Shown: positions 37,621 to 50,553 of the stretch, one piece after another | How positions within the stretch are numbered: position 1 is the first letter of the stretch | How the letters are laid out: each line of letters starts with the position of its first letter | NCBI RefSeq assembly: GCF_026914265.1 | Contig: NC_069123.1 | Location: 34,929,178-34,993,177 of the forward strand | Direction of reading: 5' to 3' | From: Mya arenaria | Taxonomy: Eukaryota; Mollusca; Bivalvia; Myida; Myidae | DNA length: 64,000 nt | Notes under the pieces: model-generated | Told to the model about the DNA's origin: nothing | The model's input: only the letters and a program-made list of their open reading frames with translations | Database searches by the model: none | Translations under genes and position numbers: made by a program

Positions 37621-38634
37621 CTGGTTAGCGACCTATTATTCGCCCGTACCACTTTTTCGCCCACCCAGTTAAAACCAGTCAAAACGAAATATTTTACACA
37701 AATCAGTCTGGCGTTTCATTGCGACATCATTTTTGACAGATATCAGCTGTTTTTTTGCGTTCAAATGTAAGTTGTTTGTGGAATTCGACCCAAATAAACA
37801 TTGTATACACTTCTGCCTTGTAAAGTGCATGCGGGGATGACGTCATCGCGCGCGCGCTCATTTGCATGAGGCCCTGTAAGGATTTTTTAATTTTCATTAT
37901 ACCTTGCACTATCAGACGACATTATTGATTTGTCATTATAAAGTATTAAACCGGTGTTAAATTATACAAATACCATAAATTGCTGTATTTTACGTTCAAT
38001 TTTCGAAAAAGCAAATGGTAAAACCTGAAAACGGTGAAGTAATCGCCGAATTTTTCGTCTAAGGGAAGCAACTCAAATTTGAATTAATCATTACATTCTT
38101 GTACGGACATGCGTTGTCACTCTTCGGAAGTCTATAAATAAACATACACAATGAATGTCATGTTTTAAGAAGGAATCTCGGTAGCTTTTTAAATTTTCTG
38201 CAGAGGTGGCTTACAAAGTAGTTGTTGTATCATTTTAAACATACATAAACAGTATGTATTAGTTAACATATTATATTTATTGATCAATTGTCGTTTTAAA
38301 CGGTCGCTAGACTGGTCAAATACATTAAAAATGTTTGAAGATATAGTTAAAGGGAAATATACGAAAAACATCGTAAGAACAGCGAATTTATGGGGTGGGC
38401 GAATAATTGGTACAGTAGGGTGCTTATTTTAGCGAAATTATTGGGGTACTTTGCACGTGGGGATATTCGGAATCCCTAGCTATTTTTTTTTTTAAAAAAA
38501 CAACACAGTTTTTGTCGGAAGAGCCAACCTGTCTGAGTGTAAAGTTTTATCGTTATAGCTATCTTGTGACAAAAGTAACATAGGAAAAACCTCCATTTCC
38601 GGCCGAAAAGGGGTCGCTAACCAGTAACGCTCTT
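37621..38634. mobile_element. 1014-bp non-autonomous TA-type DNA element with empty site
   Basis: Terminal repeats start CTGGTTAGCGACC on the left, with the reverse complement GGTCGCTAACCAG at the right end. TA lies directly on each side (37619-37620 and 38635-38636). Block C at about 62900-62935 shows the uninterrupted sequence TTTACTATAACGCTCTTC with a single TA, which is the pre-insertion site. Subterminal sequences (ATTATTCGCCC left, GGGCGAATAAT right) also form inverted repeats. The first bases CTGGTT match the pogo-like element at 2254. No transposase frame was seen. Confidence 0.9.
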
Positions 38635-39960
38635 CAAAATCGTTGTAAAACAATTCAAGTTAGAAGACATGAAGTTAAATCTTAATCATTAAAAATGGCC
38701 AAATTGATCAAACATACATTAACTTCATACTCACTCTAAAGAATGTTGTCCGGGTAAAGTTTCTCCACGATTGTACTCGTATATACAAAACCGTAAGAAA
38801 GTTTGTTTATTTACAACCTGATCAATGACCAACATTACCTCGACATGGACATAAGTGGTAATTTTGAGTGCGTTTTTATGTAGGACGTTATGTCGTAGAT
38901 AAAATACTTCCGGAGACAATTCTTTGAGGAGTGAAAGAACGAGCAAGTATCGAAACTGATGTACATTTGTTTATCTATGTATATGTTATCAGTTGACAAA
39001 ACATGACAAATAGATATCTGCTCGGTATACACCGCCAGCCATTAAGTATTTTAAACATGTTTATACTTAATTGTCATTCATGAGATAAAGTGTAATAAAT
39101 TGCAATTTACACATGGCAGTCAATGGCTTGGCTAATCATATGGCAGACTCAAATGACACTATGATATTATGAACGAGTCATGGGAATAAAGAGACGACTT
39201 TGTGAGTAAGACTGTGGCCTGTTAGAATTAATTAGAAGTTACAGTATTTCGTGTGTACGCAGTGATTCAGTATTTCCGAAATAACGTTTTCATATTTACC
39301 ATCTTTTCAAGTGTGCATATTACATAGAGATTTAGTATTTCACGTGCTGTATGATTCATATTTCTGGCGTCGGCGTTGTGTACTGTGTGATTCAATAGTT
39401 GGTGTCACTCGTAAATATATAGTCAAATCCCGTTAATGTAAGATAATTAAAACAAAACGATTTAACAATACCAGGTTTTCCTTTTAAAAACAGTGATACA
39501 ATAGGGTTATTCGTATTGCGTTTTGATCCGGGAGGTTGTATTCGACTCAAGTGGATTTCTGCAGATTTGGATTTCACGAGGCGCAAGTTAAGTGAAAGAA
39601 AAATCTGCCAAAATCCACGAGAGTCGAATACGACATTCCGGATCAAAACGCAGTACTAATAACCCTTTTATTATATACATTACTGGTTAGATTACTTAAA
39701 AGCGACATGTTTTCAAAATATATGTCATTTAAACGACGCACATTTTTGTTTTATGACGTCATTTTAACATCGCGCAACGATACTTGTTATGACGTGACGT
39801 CATAAGAGTGGAAGGAGTGGAATACGGACTACCGTATTTTGCGATGTGTATTGCGTATGGATTTATGGTGGGTATATAATAAAGTTCAGTACTAACGGTG
39901 ATTCGTAGTTCGGTTTTTCCGTTTCAAACGTGATTTTAAACGAGGTTATTGTAGTTGCAA
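38628..39960 (+). repeat. segmental duplication, continues block A (paralogous to about 62930..64000)
   Basis: From the right side of the 1-kb element on, the sequence matches 62930 to the window end, same orientation, with scattered substitutions. It contains no recognised gene. Together with 24100..33390 this shows that the whole block A to C duplication exceeds 15 kb on the A side and leaves the window on the C side. Confidence 0.88.
39499..39665. repeat. foldback (inverted repeat) element, copy 1
   Basis: The left arm begins AGGGTTATTCGTATTGCGTT at about 39502 and includes TATTCGACTC. The right arm reverse-complements it (GAGTCGAATACGACATTCCG, then GGATCAAAACGCAGTACTAA, to about 39665). 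Arms are about 65-70 bp with a short loop. Arms and loop also occur at 63799..63965. Confidence 0.8.
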
Positions 39961-40960
39961 TTGTAGCACTGATAGTTGAAAACATTTTTCTTCTTTATTT
40001 CGAAAGGGCTTAGTAAATAAAATATAAAAATATACGTACCCCAATTTGCATTGGAACTGTTAAGCTCGATGGACTGATCCATATATTTGAATATACCTTG
40101 GCAAATCCTCAACAAATCCGAGGTTGAACTTGTCGAATTCGGATGATCAAGCTCCTATGCCTCAGGTGTCATGATCTTTTGACACTGGGCCAAAACTTCG
40201 ACTTAAGTTTAATTCATACAAATATTTAACAAAATGATGAAACTATGCCACTAAAGTAATTTCTATTTTCGACTAAAATCGTCTTTTATAGAAACGGACC
40301 CCAGCTGCAGGTGAATACAATCTGAATCAACATCTCGGTTATCCATGAGGTCAGTGTTTCGGTTATAAATGAGATCAGTCAGGCAATGATTGGATAGATC
40401 AACAAAACTCACCAAAACTAACCATAGCATAATATTAGAATTAGTTACTACATGGCAGCATATGTCCTTTAAGCTAACATGAGCTTTAGCATTTTTTAAA
40501 ATTGATATTATTATAATTATTACGTGACTACCGGAATCGAAGGTTAGTAGTTTGTGCTAAATGACCGCGGTAGGTAAACAGTTCGAAATGTTCTTGTGGG
40601 TAAAATGTTTTATTTTTGTTTAGCACGTATTCTTTAAAGTAACCTTTTTTTTAAAGAAAATTGGGTTATATTACATTTTTATGTCTTTTCATTTATTTCA
40701 GTTTATCAAAATGAATGTTTTCGGAATTAGAAATAAACAATGCATGTTTCAATACTAAATTGCAAATCAAACAAAGTTACGCAGGTTGTAGTAATTTAAT
40801 GCTTTGTTAAGGAACAGTTGAGTTTTTTTATTTAGAAGTTAACGTCACTTCTTTGTTTTTTGTTTGTTTTTCAATTGTGACCCGTGTTGACCCATGTGAG
40901 AACCCTTTGAAGTCACGTGATTCCTCACCCTGAAACTGTTTTTGAAGAAAATCCGTATTT
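39961..40960. other. non-coding region, nothing recognised
   Basis: No gene, RNA or clear repeat was seen between the end of the block A flank and the reversed GT32 pseudogene. Confidence 0.35.
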
Positions 40961-42209
40961 TGAATATACGAAAATTTGGTTCTATATCGTATATTTCAGA
41001 ATTATTCTCGTAAACGGTTCTTGATTTATCGTAAGATCAGAAGCAGTGGTGTACTGTATACGTTAATCGGAAGTGGTCCACTCGTGACCGGATATTGCGA
41101 CATGCATATTCATTACATGCAAGGTTTAAATAAGAATGTATATGAGATATGCTTATATTCATTTGCATACAGCGACGACGTTGTCCATTTCGATAGCATT
41201 GTTCCTTTTTAATTGAGAGAAACTAAATTTCAGCATGAGCTACGAGCATTTCTTTGGGACAGTTGGTCGCAATAGAATTCATTAAGTAGTACGTGTTTGA
41301 GAGGAGCTAAATTTTAGCATGAGCTACGAGCATTTCTTTGGGACAGTTGGCCGCAAGAAATTCATTAAGTAGTTCGTGTTTGAGAGGATCTAAAATTTAG
41401 CAAGAGCTACGAGCATTTTCTATGGGACGGTTGGTCGCAAGAGAATTTATTAAATAGTACGTGTTTGGTACGTAAATTCAAACTCCATGGTTAGACTGAC
41501 ATTGCATGTGTTTCGTTGGTAAAAAGTAGGAAGCTGTTGGGTATTTTTATCTCCATTTGCCCAAATCGTCATTTTGACGTACTCGCTTTTTGTTAAAGAA
41601 AGGCCAGTGTACTTTAAGCCTGACCAGCGACTTCTAGCGATTGTTTTATGTTTCTACTCCAACTTACACGATCGATCAAACATTTCCAAAACTGACGTTT
41701 TGTGGCGACATCATAATAGCGTTGTTAACAAACAGTGGCATTTTTTAAAGAAACAATGGAAGTGTTCAAAGTATTCTTCTTGGAATATTGCCAAATATTT
41801 ATATGTGACGCGGTATAGGGGTCGCAATCCTGAAAGTCCAAATCGACGTTTATTCCGCAAAACTCAAGAAGTACGAAATACCGCAAAGCATCGGCGCGAT
41901 AAAATCCCTTCGTGTAGTTATCTCTGTGCAATAACTTTTTAAATCGTTCTTTTATAAGCTTCCATGCAGATGAGTCCGTACAGAAAAAAATAGGTCCAGT
42001 TCCTGTTATGATGTATAAAGGACACGACCAGAGGAATGTTCACTTGCGGAATACTTTTGGAGTTGTACGTCTGGTGAAATATATGTTGAATGCTCGGCTC
42101 GTCACCATACATGGTTAGAAAATCTTCCGTTACTTCCGGTTCGAGGAAAACTGGGTCGACATCCTTCTGATATTCTCTGCTGTGAGCAAAACCAACGGGT
42201 TTTTTTTGA
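40961..42209 (-). pseudogene. GT32 glycosyltransferase pseudogene, copy 1 (catalytic exon)
   Basis: The minus strand matches the last exon of the GT32 gene at 8833..9911, starting just after an acceptor-like ATTTCAG. Recognisable pieces include the DNYTKGFYRADALRYFVLLE and NVDLDF part (DXD region, 41725..41931), the equivalent of NNAIMM to EVAGPAF (about 41600..41720), and the C-terminal ENNS-like end (40961..41212). Frameshifts and stops are scattered through it, the normal stop is lost, and the middle (about 41214..41568) is largely replaced by three copies of an 83-bp repeat. No signal-anchor exon is nearby. Part of the duplicated unit with caspase-like copy B. Confidence 0.85.
41214..41468. 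repeat. 83-bp tandem repeat, three copies
   Basis: GAGAGAAACTAAATTTCAGC, then ATGAGCTACGAGCATTTCTT, then GTCGCAA and TTAAGTAGTACGTGTTT recur starting at about 41214, 41297 and 41380. The same unit appears in the second GT32 pseudogene (46938..47057), so it entered before that block was duplicated. Confidence 0.85.
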
Positions 42210-42603
42210 CTGAAATGTTAAATTAAAATAACTGAATGAAATGATATTTACAAGTCAAAAAAGCCATTAAATTACACGATTTCGCGTAAACGCAAATGCA
42301 TCATAATTATAATATTTTGAATATTCACATCAAATTCACATCAAATGAAAGCTCACATAAAAATAATAGAAAATATTCACTTTCCACTCTGGAGAAGAAT
42401 GGCAAAGAAATCGCTTACCTTCGTGAATGAGTACCAATGATTTTGTTGTGCTGAAGAAGAAGAAAAGAACAATCGACTTCTGATTAATAAATGGCTGTAA
42501 GTGAAAGTTAGTAATGTGTTTTTATCGTATTGCGCCTCAATTGTGGTCCATGAACAGTCATCAAATATTGCAGAATTCAAGAAACATGTACATATAAATA
42601 AGC

Positions 42604-42724
<121 letters not shown>

Positions 42725-43127
42725 TTTCAGAACTGGTGTTCTTTGCATGCACAGCTTCTTTATTCAGCGATTATAATTTCTTGAAATAAATTGCGCTGTC
42801 GGTTGGGAAAAATCATAACACGGTCAAATGGTTACTTCTTTTTAAATCTTTAATTAAGTTACTTTTTCTAATTGTAAGGTACAGAACGTTAAGTAGTTAA
42901 TCGATTCAATCATATGACTTACCGAAAGGTTTTCCGATAAAATAGTTGTGTAGCCAACTACGACCATTTCAGTCTAGCATAGGAGCTTTGTACCCGGAAG
43001 TAAATTGTGTTATTTCATGTGGAATATTGTAGGGTACATATGACAAGGTATACTTCATTTTGTTTAAAGTAACTCATTAGATTATTTCAAATATTTTTAA
43101 GAATATCTATTGTGATAATTCAATCAG
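42725..43127 (+). promoter_or_regulatory. upstream segment and probable 5' UTR exon of caspase-like copy B
   Basis: This segment (landmarks TGTCGGTTGGGAAAAATC-like, AACACGGTCAAATGGTTACT, CCGAAAGGTTTTCCGATA, ACCCGGAAGTAAATTGTGTT) is present three times in the window, always next to (CTAA)n or a caspase-like gene. CCGGAAGT is an ETS-type core. A donor-like CAATCAG/GTATGT at 43127/43128 and an acceptor at 43308 suggest a 5' UTR intron before the start codon. No TATA box was found. Confidence 0.5.
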
Positions 43128-43323
43128 GTATGTACTTCTTTCAACTTAATTCTATGCTGTTATGTGTATATTAACCTTCATTTCTTAGTGTTATTCAATG
43201 CTCTGTTTACATGTTAAGTTTAATAACGATGTTCACTGACCTAGTTTGGTCGAATAAACACAGATAAGACAATTTAGGTATATGATATGATTTTTGTTTC
43301 TTTTTCAGTTGTAGTCATTTCGA

Positions 43324-44205
43324 ATGATGGAAGACAAATACTATAAAACAGGAAAAGTGTACGTTGCAGTGTTCTTGAACAAAAGGAAACAAAACCCAAA
43401 CGTGAGTTTAAAAGTGCCAATCGAATGCAGTGACGAGGAAGATGTCGATCTCAACATTATCAGAAATCTTTGCAAAACGAAATTTGGTGATGATATTGAA
43501 AATGAAATTGTTAGGAACAATAATAAGGATGACATTCTAAAACAACTTAAGGCTTTTTCCGAGACAAGGGCAAAGGACTTTGATTGCTTCCTTTTCTTTT
43601 TCCTTGGTTTCATAGATGATTCACAGGGAGCCACCGACTCCCAAACCTTTAAATCCGATGACGGTTTCTTACCAATAGATGAAATCTACAACTCCGTCAA
43701 AAAGTCTTCAGATATGGCTGGAAAACCCAAGGTGTTTGTTTTCCAAGCTGAGGACACCCGTCTTCTACCCACTCCGTACATGGATAAGTCATTTCTAATT
43801 GAAGAAGAACCCCAGGCAAAGACAAAGAAAATACCAACTGACGCCGATATGTTGATCATAACAAGCACAATTCCACAACTTCTGGCAAACACAAACCATG
43901 AAAGGTTTCAGACTTATACAGGGTTTGACCCCAAAGCCACAACTGGCGTGCAACCAAGTGATGCAGTGAGGGGCTCATTTTTAATCCAGGCTTTTGTGGA
44001 TTTCGTTCTGGACGAAAGCAACAGAGATGTTGATATTCTTACCTTGACCACAAAGATAAATGGTAAAATAGAAGATTTGATTGAAGAGGTCAAGAAGGAC
44101 GAAAGATTTCGTGATGAAATAAATCAACAAATTTTAGACAAACTTGAGCTGCCGTTCACGACGTCAACGTTAACAAAGCTCGTTGTCTTTAAAAAGTTGA
44201 CCTAA
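43324..44205 (+). CDS. caspase-like pseudoenzyme, copy B
   Basis: A 293-residue single coding exon, preceded by an intron in the 5' UTR (donor 43128, acceptor ending 43308). The layout is as in the other copies: VYVAVFLNKR, DFDCFLFFFLGF (His position is Phe), MAGKPKVFVFQAEDT (Cys position is Glu), TDADMLIITSTIPQLL and RGSFLIQAFVDFVL. There is no death-fold prodomain and no Arg of the substrate pocket. Protein sequence is very close to copy C and clearly further from copy A. The stop is displaced slightly (KKLT ending against KK). Downstream only the first exon of a convertase is left. An active protease is excluded by the missing dyad; structural or regulatory function is inference. Confidence 0.87.
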   Translation: MMEDKYYKTGKVYVAVFLNKRKQNPNVSLKVPIECSDEEDVDLNIIRNLCKTKFGDDIENEIVRNNNKDDILKQLKAFSETRAKDFDCFLFFFLGFIDDSQGATDSQTFKSDDGFLPIDEIYNSVKKSSDMAGKPKVFVFQAEDTRLLPTPYMDKSFLIEEEPQAKTKKIPTDADMLIITSTIPQLLANTNHERFQTYTGFDPKATTGVQPSDAVRGSFLIQAFVDFVLDESNRDVDILTLTTKINGKIEDLIEEVKKDERFRDEINQQILDKLELPFTTSTLTKLVVFKKLT

Positions 44206-45127
44206 CATCAAAAGGTATATATGATGGTAATATTTGTGTTGACATTCGTGAATAACTATGACGATGTATGCGAGGACTACACACTACAAGAAACTAATAC
44301 ACAGAATCGTCACTATACACGTGGACCTTCAAAAGAAAACAATATAAAGTACACAAACACACCGAGAATATTTTGATGTGTTTTGTAAAGTTATTACTGA
44401 CTCACGTTTCCAACATCTTATAACAGTTTGGAGTTAACTTATGTCGATAAATAAAACAATGTATCATAAAGATGTGAACTGCGGGACATACATGTGGTTT
44501 CGAATTTCAATAACATTTTTAACTTTGAGTAACACATTCGATGTGGGAATCGAAAATAAACACTGGATTGAAATTCGCATGCTGCATTTTACAACACCGT
44601 ATACAATGTAGTGTATGAATAGAGAGATCCCGCAGAGTAAAATTTTCATTATCAATGTTTGTAGCTACAAAAATAAATAATATATGTTATTCGGATAATT
44701 AAAGATTTACCATCTTTTTAATTATGTTCTTATATAACTTTCTTTCAATTCATTATATTTTATTTCGTTCATTTTTTATATGTATATATTTGTTCATAAT
44801 GAACCGAACTACTAACTCTTCTTGTTCACTGATATCATTATTATTTTCCATTTGTATTGATAACAAACGTGTTAAGTGTAAGTCGATATAAAGTACACTC
44901 TGAGTCCAATTGTGTTTCTTATGTCACCAAACTATAAAAGGAAGTTAGATAATACATGTGACTTCCATTCTCGTAAAGCAGATTGTTTACAATCAATCGC
45001 AAGGAGTTTAGACTAGTTTAAACATAGTTACATAAATGTTTTGGTGATATCACATTTCGATTACAATAGAGATGATACAGTTGATACATTCGTTGTTTTT
45101 AAACGTTTGGACATGAAGCAAACTAAT

Positions 45128-45320
45128 ATGATAGTTCGTCGTATTCCTGTGTTTGTTTTATTATATTTTCATGAAGTATGTTACGGTAATTATAGTACAT
45201 ATGCTGGGAATGTTTCTTTATGTGATGTTACGAATCGGGTTTTCGTTCATTTGTGTCCAGACGACTAAGGCCTTGTTCAAGATGAGCTTAAAACCCATTC
45301 TCTTATATACCATAGAAATG
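45128..45320 (+). pseudogene. proprotein-convertase first-exon remnant, copy B
   Basis: Encodes MIVRRIPVFVLLYFHEVCYG (signal peptide) and then NVSLCDVTNRVFVHLCPDD before a TAA. This corresponds to exon 1 of the intact convertase (52408..52599), and the missing part is still visible as nucleotide similarity to about 45425. None of the other twelve exons follows, so block B was truncated inside intron 1. The donor-equivalent at about 45317 reads AGAAATG instead of AAGGTAAT, so the splice site is also lost. Confidence 0.85.
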
Positions 45321-45429
45321 AAGTATTTTATTTCATCTTACTATAAAATTGTATATCAGAAACCCGTACTCATGTTGATTTAACAAGTTACGTGATTGTT
45401 TAAGTACATAAAAATACGGAAAAGTGTTG

Positions 45430-46478
45430 TACCCAGATCTTTGGACACAAGATACATAAATTTAAAGTTAAATTTGTTATTGTTATTTACATTAATACAT
45501 AAATAAACATTATAATTGTAACCTATTATATTAGAATTGATCTTATTTAACACCTACCAGATTCCATTCAGAACTCGATGACAATCGGAGGGGAAAAATA
45601 TCATGATATGACTCTATATTTACATTCGTCAAAAGTGCACTACGGATAAACTTTACCCAACCAAGTAATTGTAAGCATTTAGTGAGCTTTTTCAACATAG
45701 GCATGCTTTTAAATTTAAAATGTTCAACAATAGCTTTCCTCGATATGTTGATGTTAAAATGCTTTGTTTTTCTCACCGCTGGTGCGACGTTATATCCATA
45801 TTTCTTGCATTATTTATTATAAGTTTCTGAACACGAACAATGTCAACCATTTTTGTTATTTTGCGCAAATTCCGCTGTTTTAAAGTCAAGTGCCGTCGTG
45901 TATAAGGTGACTCATGCTTTTGATTGTTTATGTTTACATTCCAAAACTCAGAGTCTTTCTTTGTATCAGTTGCAAATGTTTACAGATGGCTGCCATTAAT
46001 TTCTTAAAACGTTCTTTTGTTGTGGTTGTCACATGACTGCCGTTCAATTTGTTGTCACTGCCATCATTTTGGTTGGCACTGCCAACGTTTTGGGTGGCTT
46101 TTCCATCATTTTTCTTGGCAGTTGCGTTTCGCCAACCTACAGTTGCTGTGCGAGTATAAAAGCGCTACGGTTTTCGTTGGCAGTCAGTCTGAGTCAAGCC
46201 ATTGTTCAGAGCAGAACCACGTTACGTTCGATAAAGTAATAAAGCTGAGTTTTAACTGAAATAATAACGCTAGTAACATTCTAGAACTGCTTGATATAAT
46301 AATTACTCAGCAAGCATATAACGTTTGTGGCCTTGTATAAATTAAACATTTATAAGTATTTTCACTAACGTTCAATATTGATAATATCAATAAATGCCTA
46401 CAGTATCAACAGAACATACGTATTGACGTTATACAGCACAGACAACTGTATTGAACAAGTAGGGTGACTTTTGAGTAT
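45430..46478. other. non-coding region, possible promoter-like cluster
   Basis: No gene was recognised. GAGTATAAAAGCGC at about 46153 is a good TATA box, with AATAAAG only about 85 bases further (about 46239). This is the compact spacing seen in long terminal repeats, but no direct-repeat partner or internal element is in the window. Small hydrophobic open frames at 46017..46259 have no family match. Confidence 0.3.
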
Positions 46479-46843
46479 TATCTCGCTTAGATTGCCATTA
46501 CCAGAACAATATTAAAATTGCGTTGTACTACAGAAATAACACCGCTTGGTTCATGGTTAATATAACAAATCACTTATATTATATAATGATATCACACGAT
46601 TTTTCGGAACGTGCGCATCAGCGAAAACATAGTGACCTTTAATAAATACTATGACATAAATTATCTCGCTTAGATTACCATTACCAGAACAATATTAAAA
46701 TTGCGTTGTACTACAGAATTAACACCGCTTGGTTCATGGTTAATATAACAAATCACTTATATTATACAATAATATAACACGATTTTTTCGGAACGTGCGC
46801 ACCAGCGAAAACATAGTGACCTTTAATAAATACTATGACACAA
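46479..46843. repeat. tandem duplication of a 182-bp segment
   Basis: TTATCTCGCTTAGATTGCCA through AAATACTATGACATAAA (46479-46660) is immediately repeated with a few substitutions (46661-46843). No coding content. Confidence 0.9.
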
Positions 46844-46890
46844 ATACATAATAATCTGTATGAAAAATTGTACTCACTGCGAGTGATGTT

Positions 46891-47737
46891 TCACCTAGCG
46901 ACGGCTTTGTCCGTTTCGATAGCAGTTCCGTTTTAATTGAGAGAAACTAAATTTCAGCATGAGCTACGAGCATTTTATGGAACAGTTGGTTTCAAGAGAA
47001 TTTATTATGTAGTACGTGTTTTAGAGAAACTAAATTTCAGCATGCACTACGAGTAGGACGCTGTGTAGTTTTTTATTCTCCATTTGCCCCAATGGTCAAT
47101 TTGACGTACTCGCGTTTTGTTAAAGAAAGGCCTGTGTACATAAAACCGGACCAGCGACTTCTGGCAATTGTTTTTGTTTCTACACCAGCTTACAGGATCA
47201 ATCAAACATTTCTAAAACAGACTTTTGAGGGCGACATCATAATGTCATTGTTAACAAACAATGGCATTTTATAAAGAAACAATGATTGTTCGAATGGTTC
47301 TTTATGGAATATTGCCGAATATGTATTTGTGACGCGTTATAGGGGTCGCAAACACTGAATGTCCAAGTCGACGTTAATTTCACAAAACTCATGAAGTACG
47401 AAATACCGCAAAGCATCGGCGCGATAAAATCCCTTCTTGTTGTTATCCCTAGTATGCAATAACTTTTTAAATCGTTCTTATATAAGCTTCCATGCAGATG
47501 AGTCCGTACAGAAAAAATAGGTCCAGTTCCGGTTATGCTGTATAAAGGACATGATCAGATGAATGTTCACGTGCGGAATACTCTTGGAGTTGAACGTCTG
47601 GTGAAATATATGTTGAATGCTCAATTCGTCACCAGACATGGTTAGAAAATCTTCCGTTACTTCCGGTTCGATGAAAACTGGGTCGACATCCTTCCGAATA
47701 TTGTCTGCTGTGAGCAAGACCAAGGAGTTTGTTTTGA
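46891..47737 (-). pseudogene. GT32 glycosyltransferase pseudogene, copy 2 (catalytic exon)
   Basis: The minus strand starts after an acceptor-like ATTTCAG at 47738 and reads LTADNIRKDVDPVFIEPEVT then IFHQTFNSKSIPHV and NRNWTYFFCTDSSAWKLI (47478..47723). This aligns with the start of the GT32 catalytic exon. The match continues, interrupted, through the FYRADALRY-equivalent (about 47400) and the NNAIMM-equivalent (about 47240) to about 47090. The middle again carries the 83-bp repeat unit and the C-terminal part is reduced to a short stretch near 46895..46940. It has several frame breaks. Same orientation and position relative to a caspase-like gene as copy 1. Confidence 0.82.
46938..47057. 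repeat. 83-bp repeat unit, about 1.4 copies
   Basis: GAGAGAAACTAAATTTCAGC appears at 46938 and again (AGAGAAACTAAATTTCAGCA) at about 47023. The unit is the one repeated three times at 41214..41468. Confidence 0.8.
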
Positions 47738-48033
47738 CTGAAATGTAAAATTAAAATAACTGAATTTAATGTTATTTAGTTAGTATCTCATTAAATTACA
47801 CGATTTCGCGTAAACACACATGCATCATGATTATTAATATTTTGATTAATCAGAAGATGAAGAAAACGAAAAGGAAGAAGAAGAAAACGAAGAAGAAGAA
47901 ACGTGTACATATAAATAAGCACATATATGTAAATAGAAAAATAAGTATGGGCGGGTAAGATACGATTGAGAGATAAGCGAGTTATCGTAAGTATTTTGAA
48001 CTTGAAATTTTATGATTGCTAAATGAATGTTAA

Positions 48034-49433
<1,400 letters not shown>

Positions 49434-49606
49434 CAACCAACTCGCTGACTCGCTGACTCGCTGACTCACTCACTCACTCACTCACTCACTCACTCACTCA
49501 CTCACTCACTCACTCACTCACTCACTCACTCACTCACTCACTCACTCACTCACTCACTCACTCACTCACTCACTCACTCACTCACTCACTCACTCACTCA
49601 CTCACT
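49434..49606. repeat. (CACT)n microsatellite
   Basis: A transition CCAACCAACCAACTCGCTGACTCGCTGA leads into about 140 bp of pure (CACT)n (about 49466-49606). It continues the simple-repeat tract of the preceding array with a different unit. Confidence 0.95.
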
Positions 49607-49928
49607 CTACTAACGCTAGCTAACTAACTAACTAACTTTATGTTACACATTAGTAGATAATGATACAACGATAAGTAACATTATTGAATGAAAAACAAAC
49701 GAGCTAAACGCTGATAACACAACTCTGCGTACCATGGGATATATAACTTATCATGACCTTAAAACATGTCGTGGCATCAGTCATTCTTTTTGTACTCTAT
49801 TTTGGTAACAACTATTGTGTTACATTGTTCCAATTGATTGTCCTTAAACAACGGCTGTCAATTCTTTAAATATTATATATTTGCTGACATCGAATAATAA
49901 GTCGAAATGACATACTGGTAGCAGAAAT

Positions 49929-50344
49929 AGTAATTTTAGAACTGGTGTTCTTTGCATGCACAGCTTCTTTATTCCGCTAGTATAATTCCATGATATAAAT
50001 TGCGCTGTCGGTTGGAAAAAAATCATAACACGGTCAAATGGTTACTTCTTTTTAAATATTTAATTAAGTTCCTTTATCTAATTGTAAGGTACAAAACGTT
50101 ACAAAAGTAATGAATCGATTCAGTTTTATTACTTACCGAAAGGTTTTACGATAAAACTAGTTGTGTAGTTGACTGCGACCATTTCAGTCTAGCATAGACA
50201 CTTGAGCTTTCAACCCGGAAGTTGTGTTATTTCATGTGGATTACTGTAAGCTGTATATGACAAGGTATACTTCTTTCTGTTTAAAATAACTCATTGGGTT
50301 ATTTAAAAGCTTTTTAAGAATATTTATTGTGACAATTCAATCAG
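49929..50344 (+). promoter_or_regulatory. upstream segment and probable 5' UTR exon of caspase-like copy C
   Basis: Third copy of the duplicated upstream segment, lacking part of the AAGTAAATTG phrase (AACCCGGAAGTTGTGTT). A donor-like CAATCAG/GTATGT at 50344/50345 and acceptor GGTTGCAG ending at 50542 predict a 5' UTR intron, as in copy B. Confidence 0.5.
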
Positions 50345-50553
50345 GTATGTACTTCTATCAAATTCGTCCTATGCTGTAATGCGTATATTAACCTTTATTT
50401 CTTAGTGTTATTAAATGCCCCGTTTACATGATTCTTAAGTTTAATAAAAATGTTCACGGACCTAGTTTGGACAAATAAAGACCGAGAAGACTATTTATTA
50501 ATTAAAGTATATGATATGTTTTTTTTTCTTTTTCGGTTGCAGTCGTTCGAAAT

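Noticed and set aside
41725-41942. Plus-strand 122-residue open frame over the GT32 pseudogene
   Set aside because: Antisense shadow; the minus strand carries the GT32 DXD motif.
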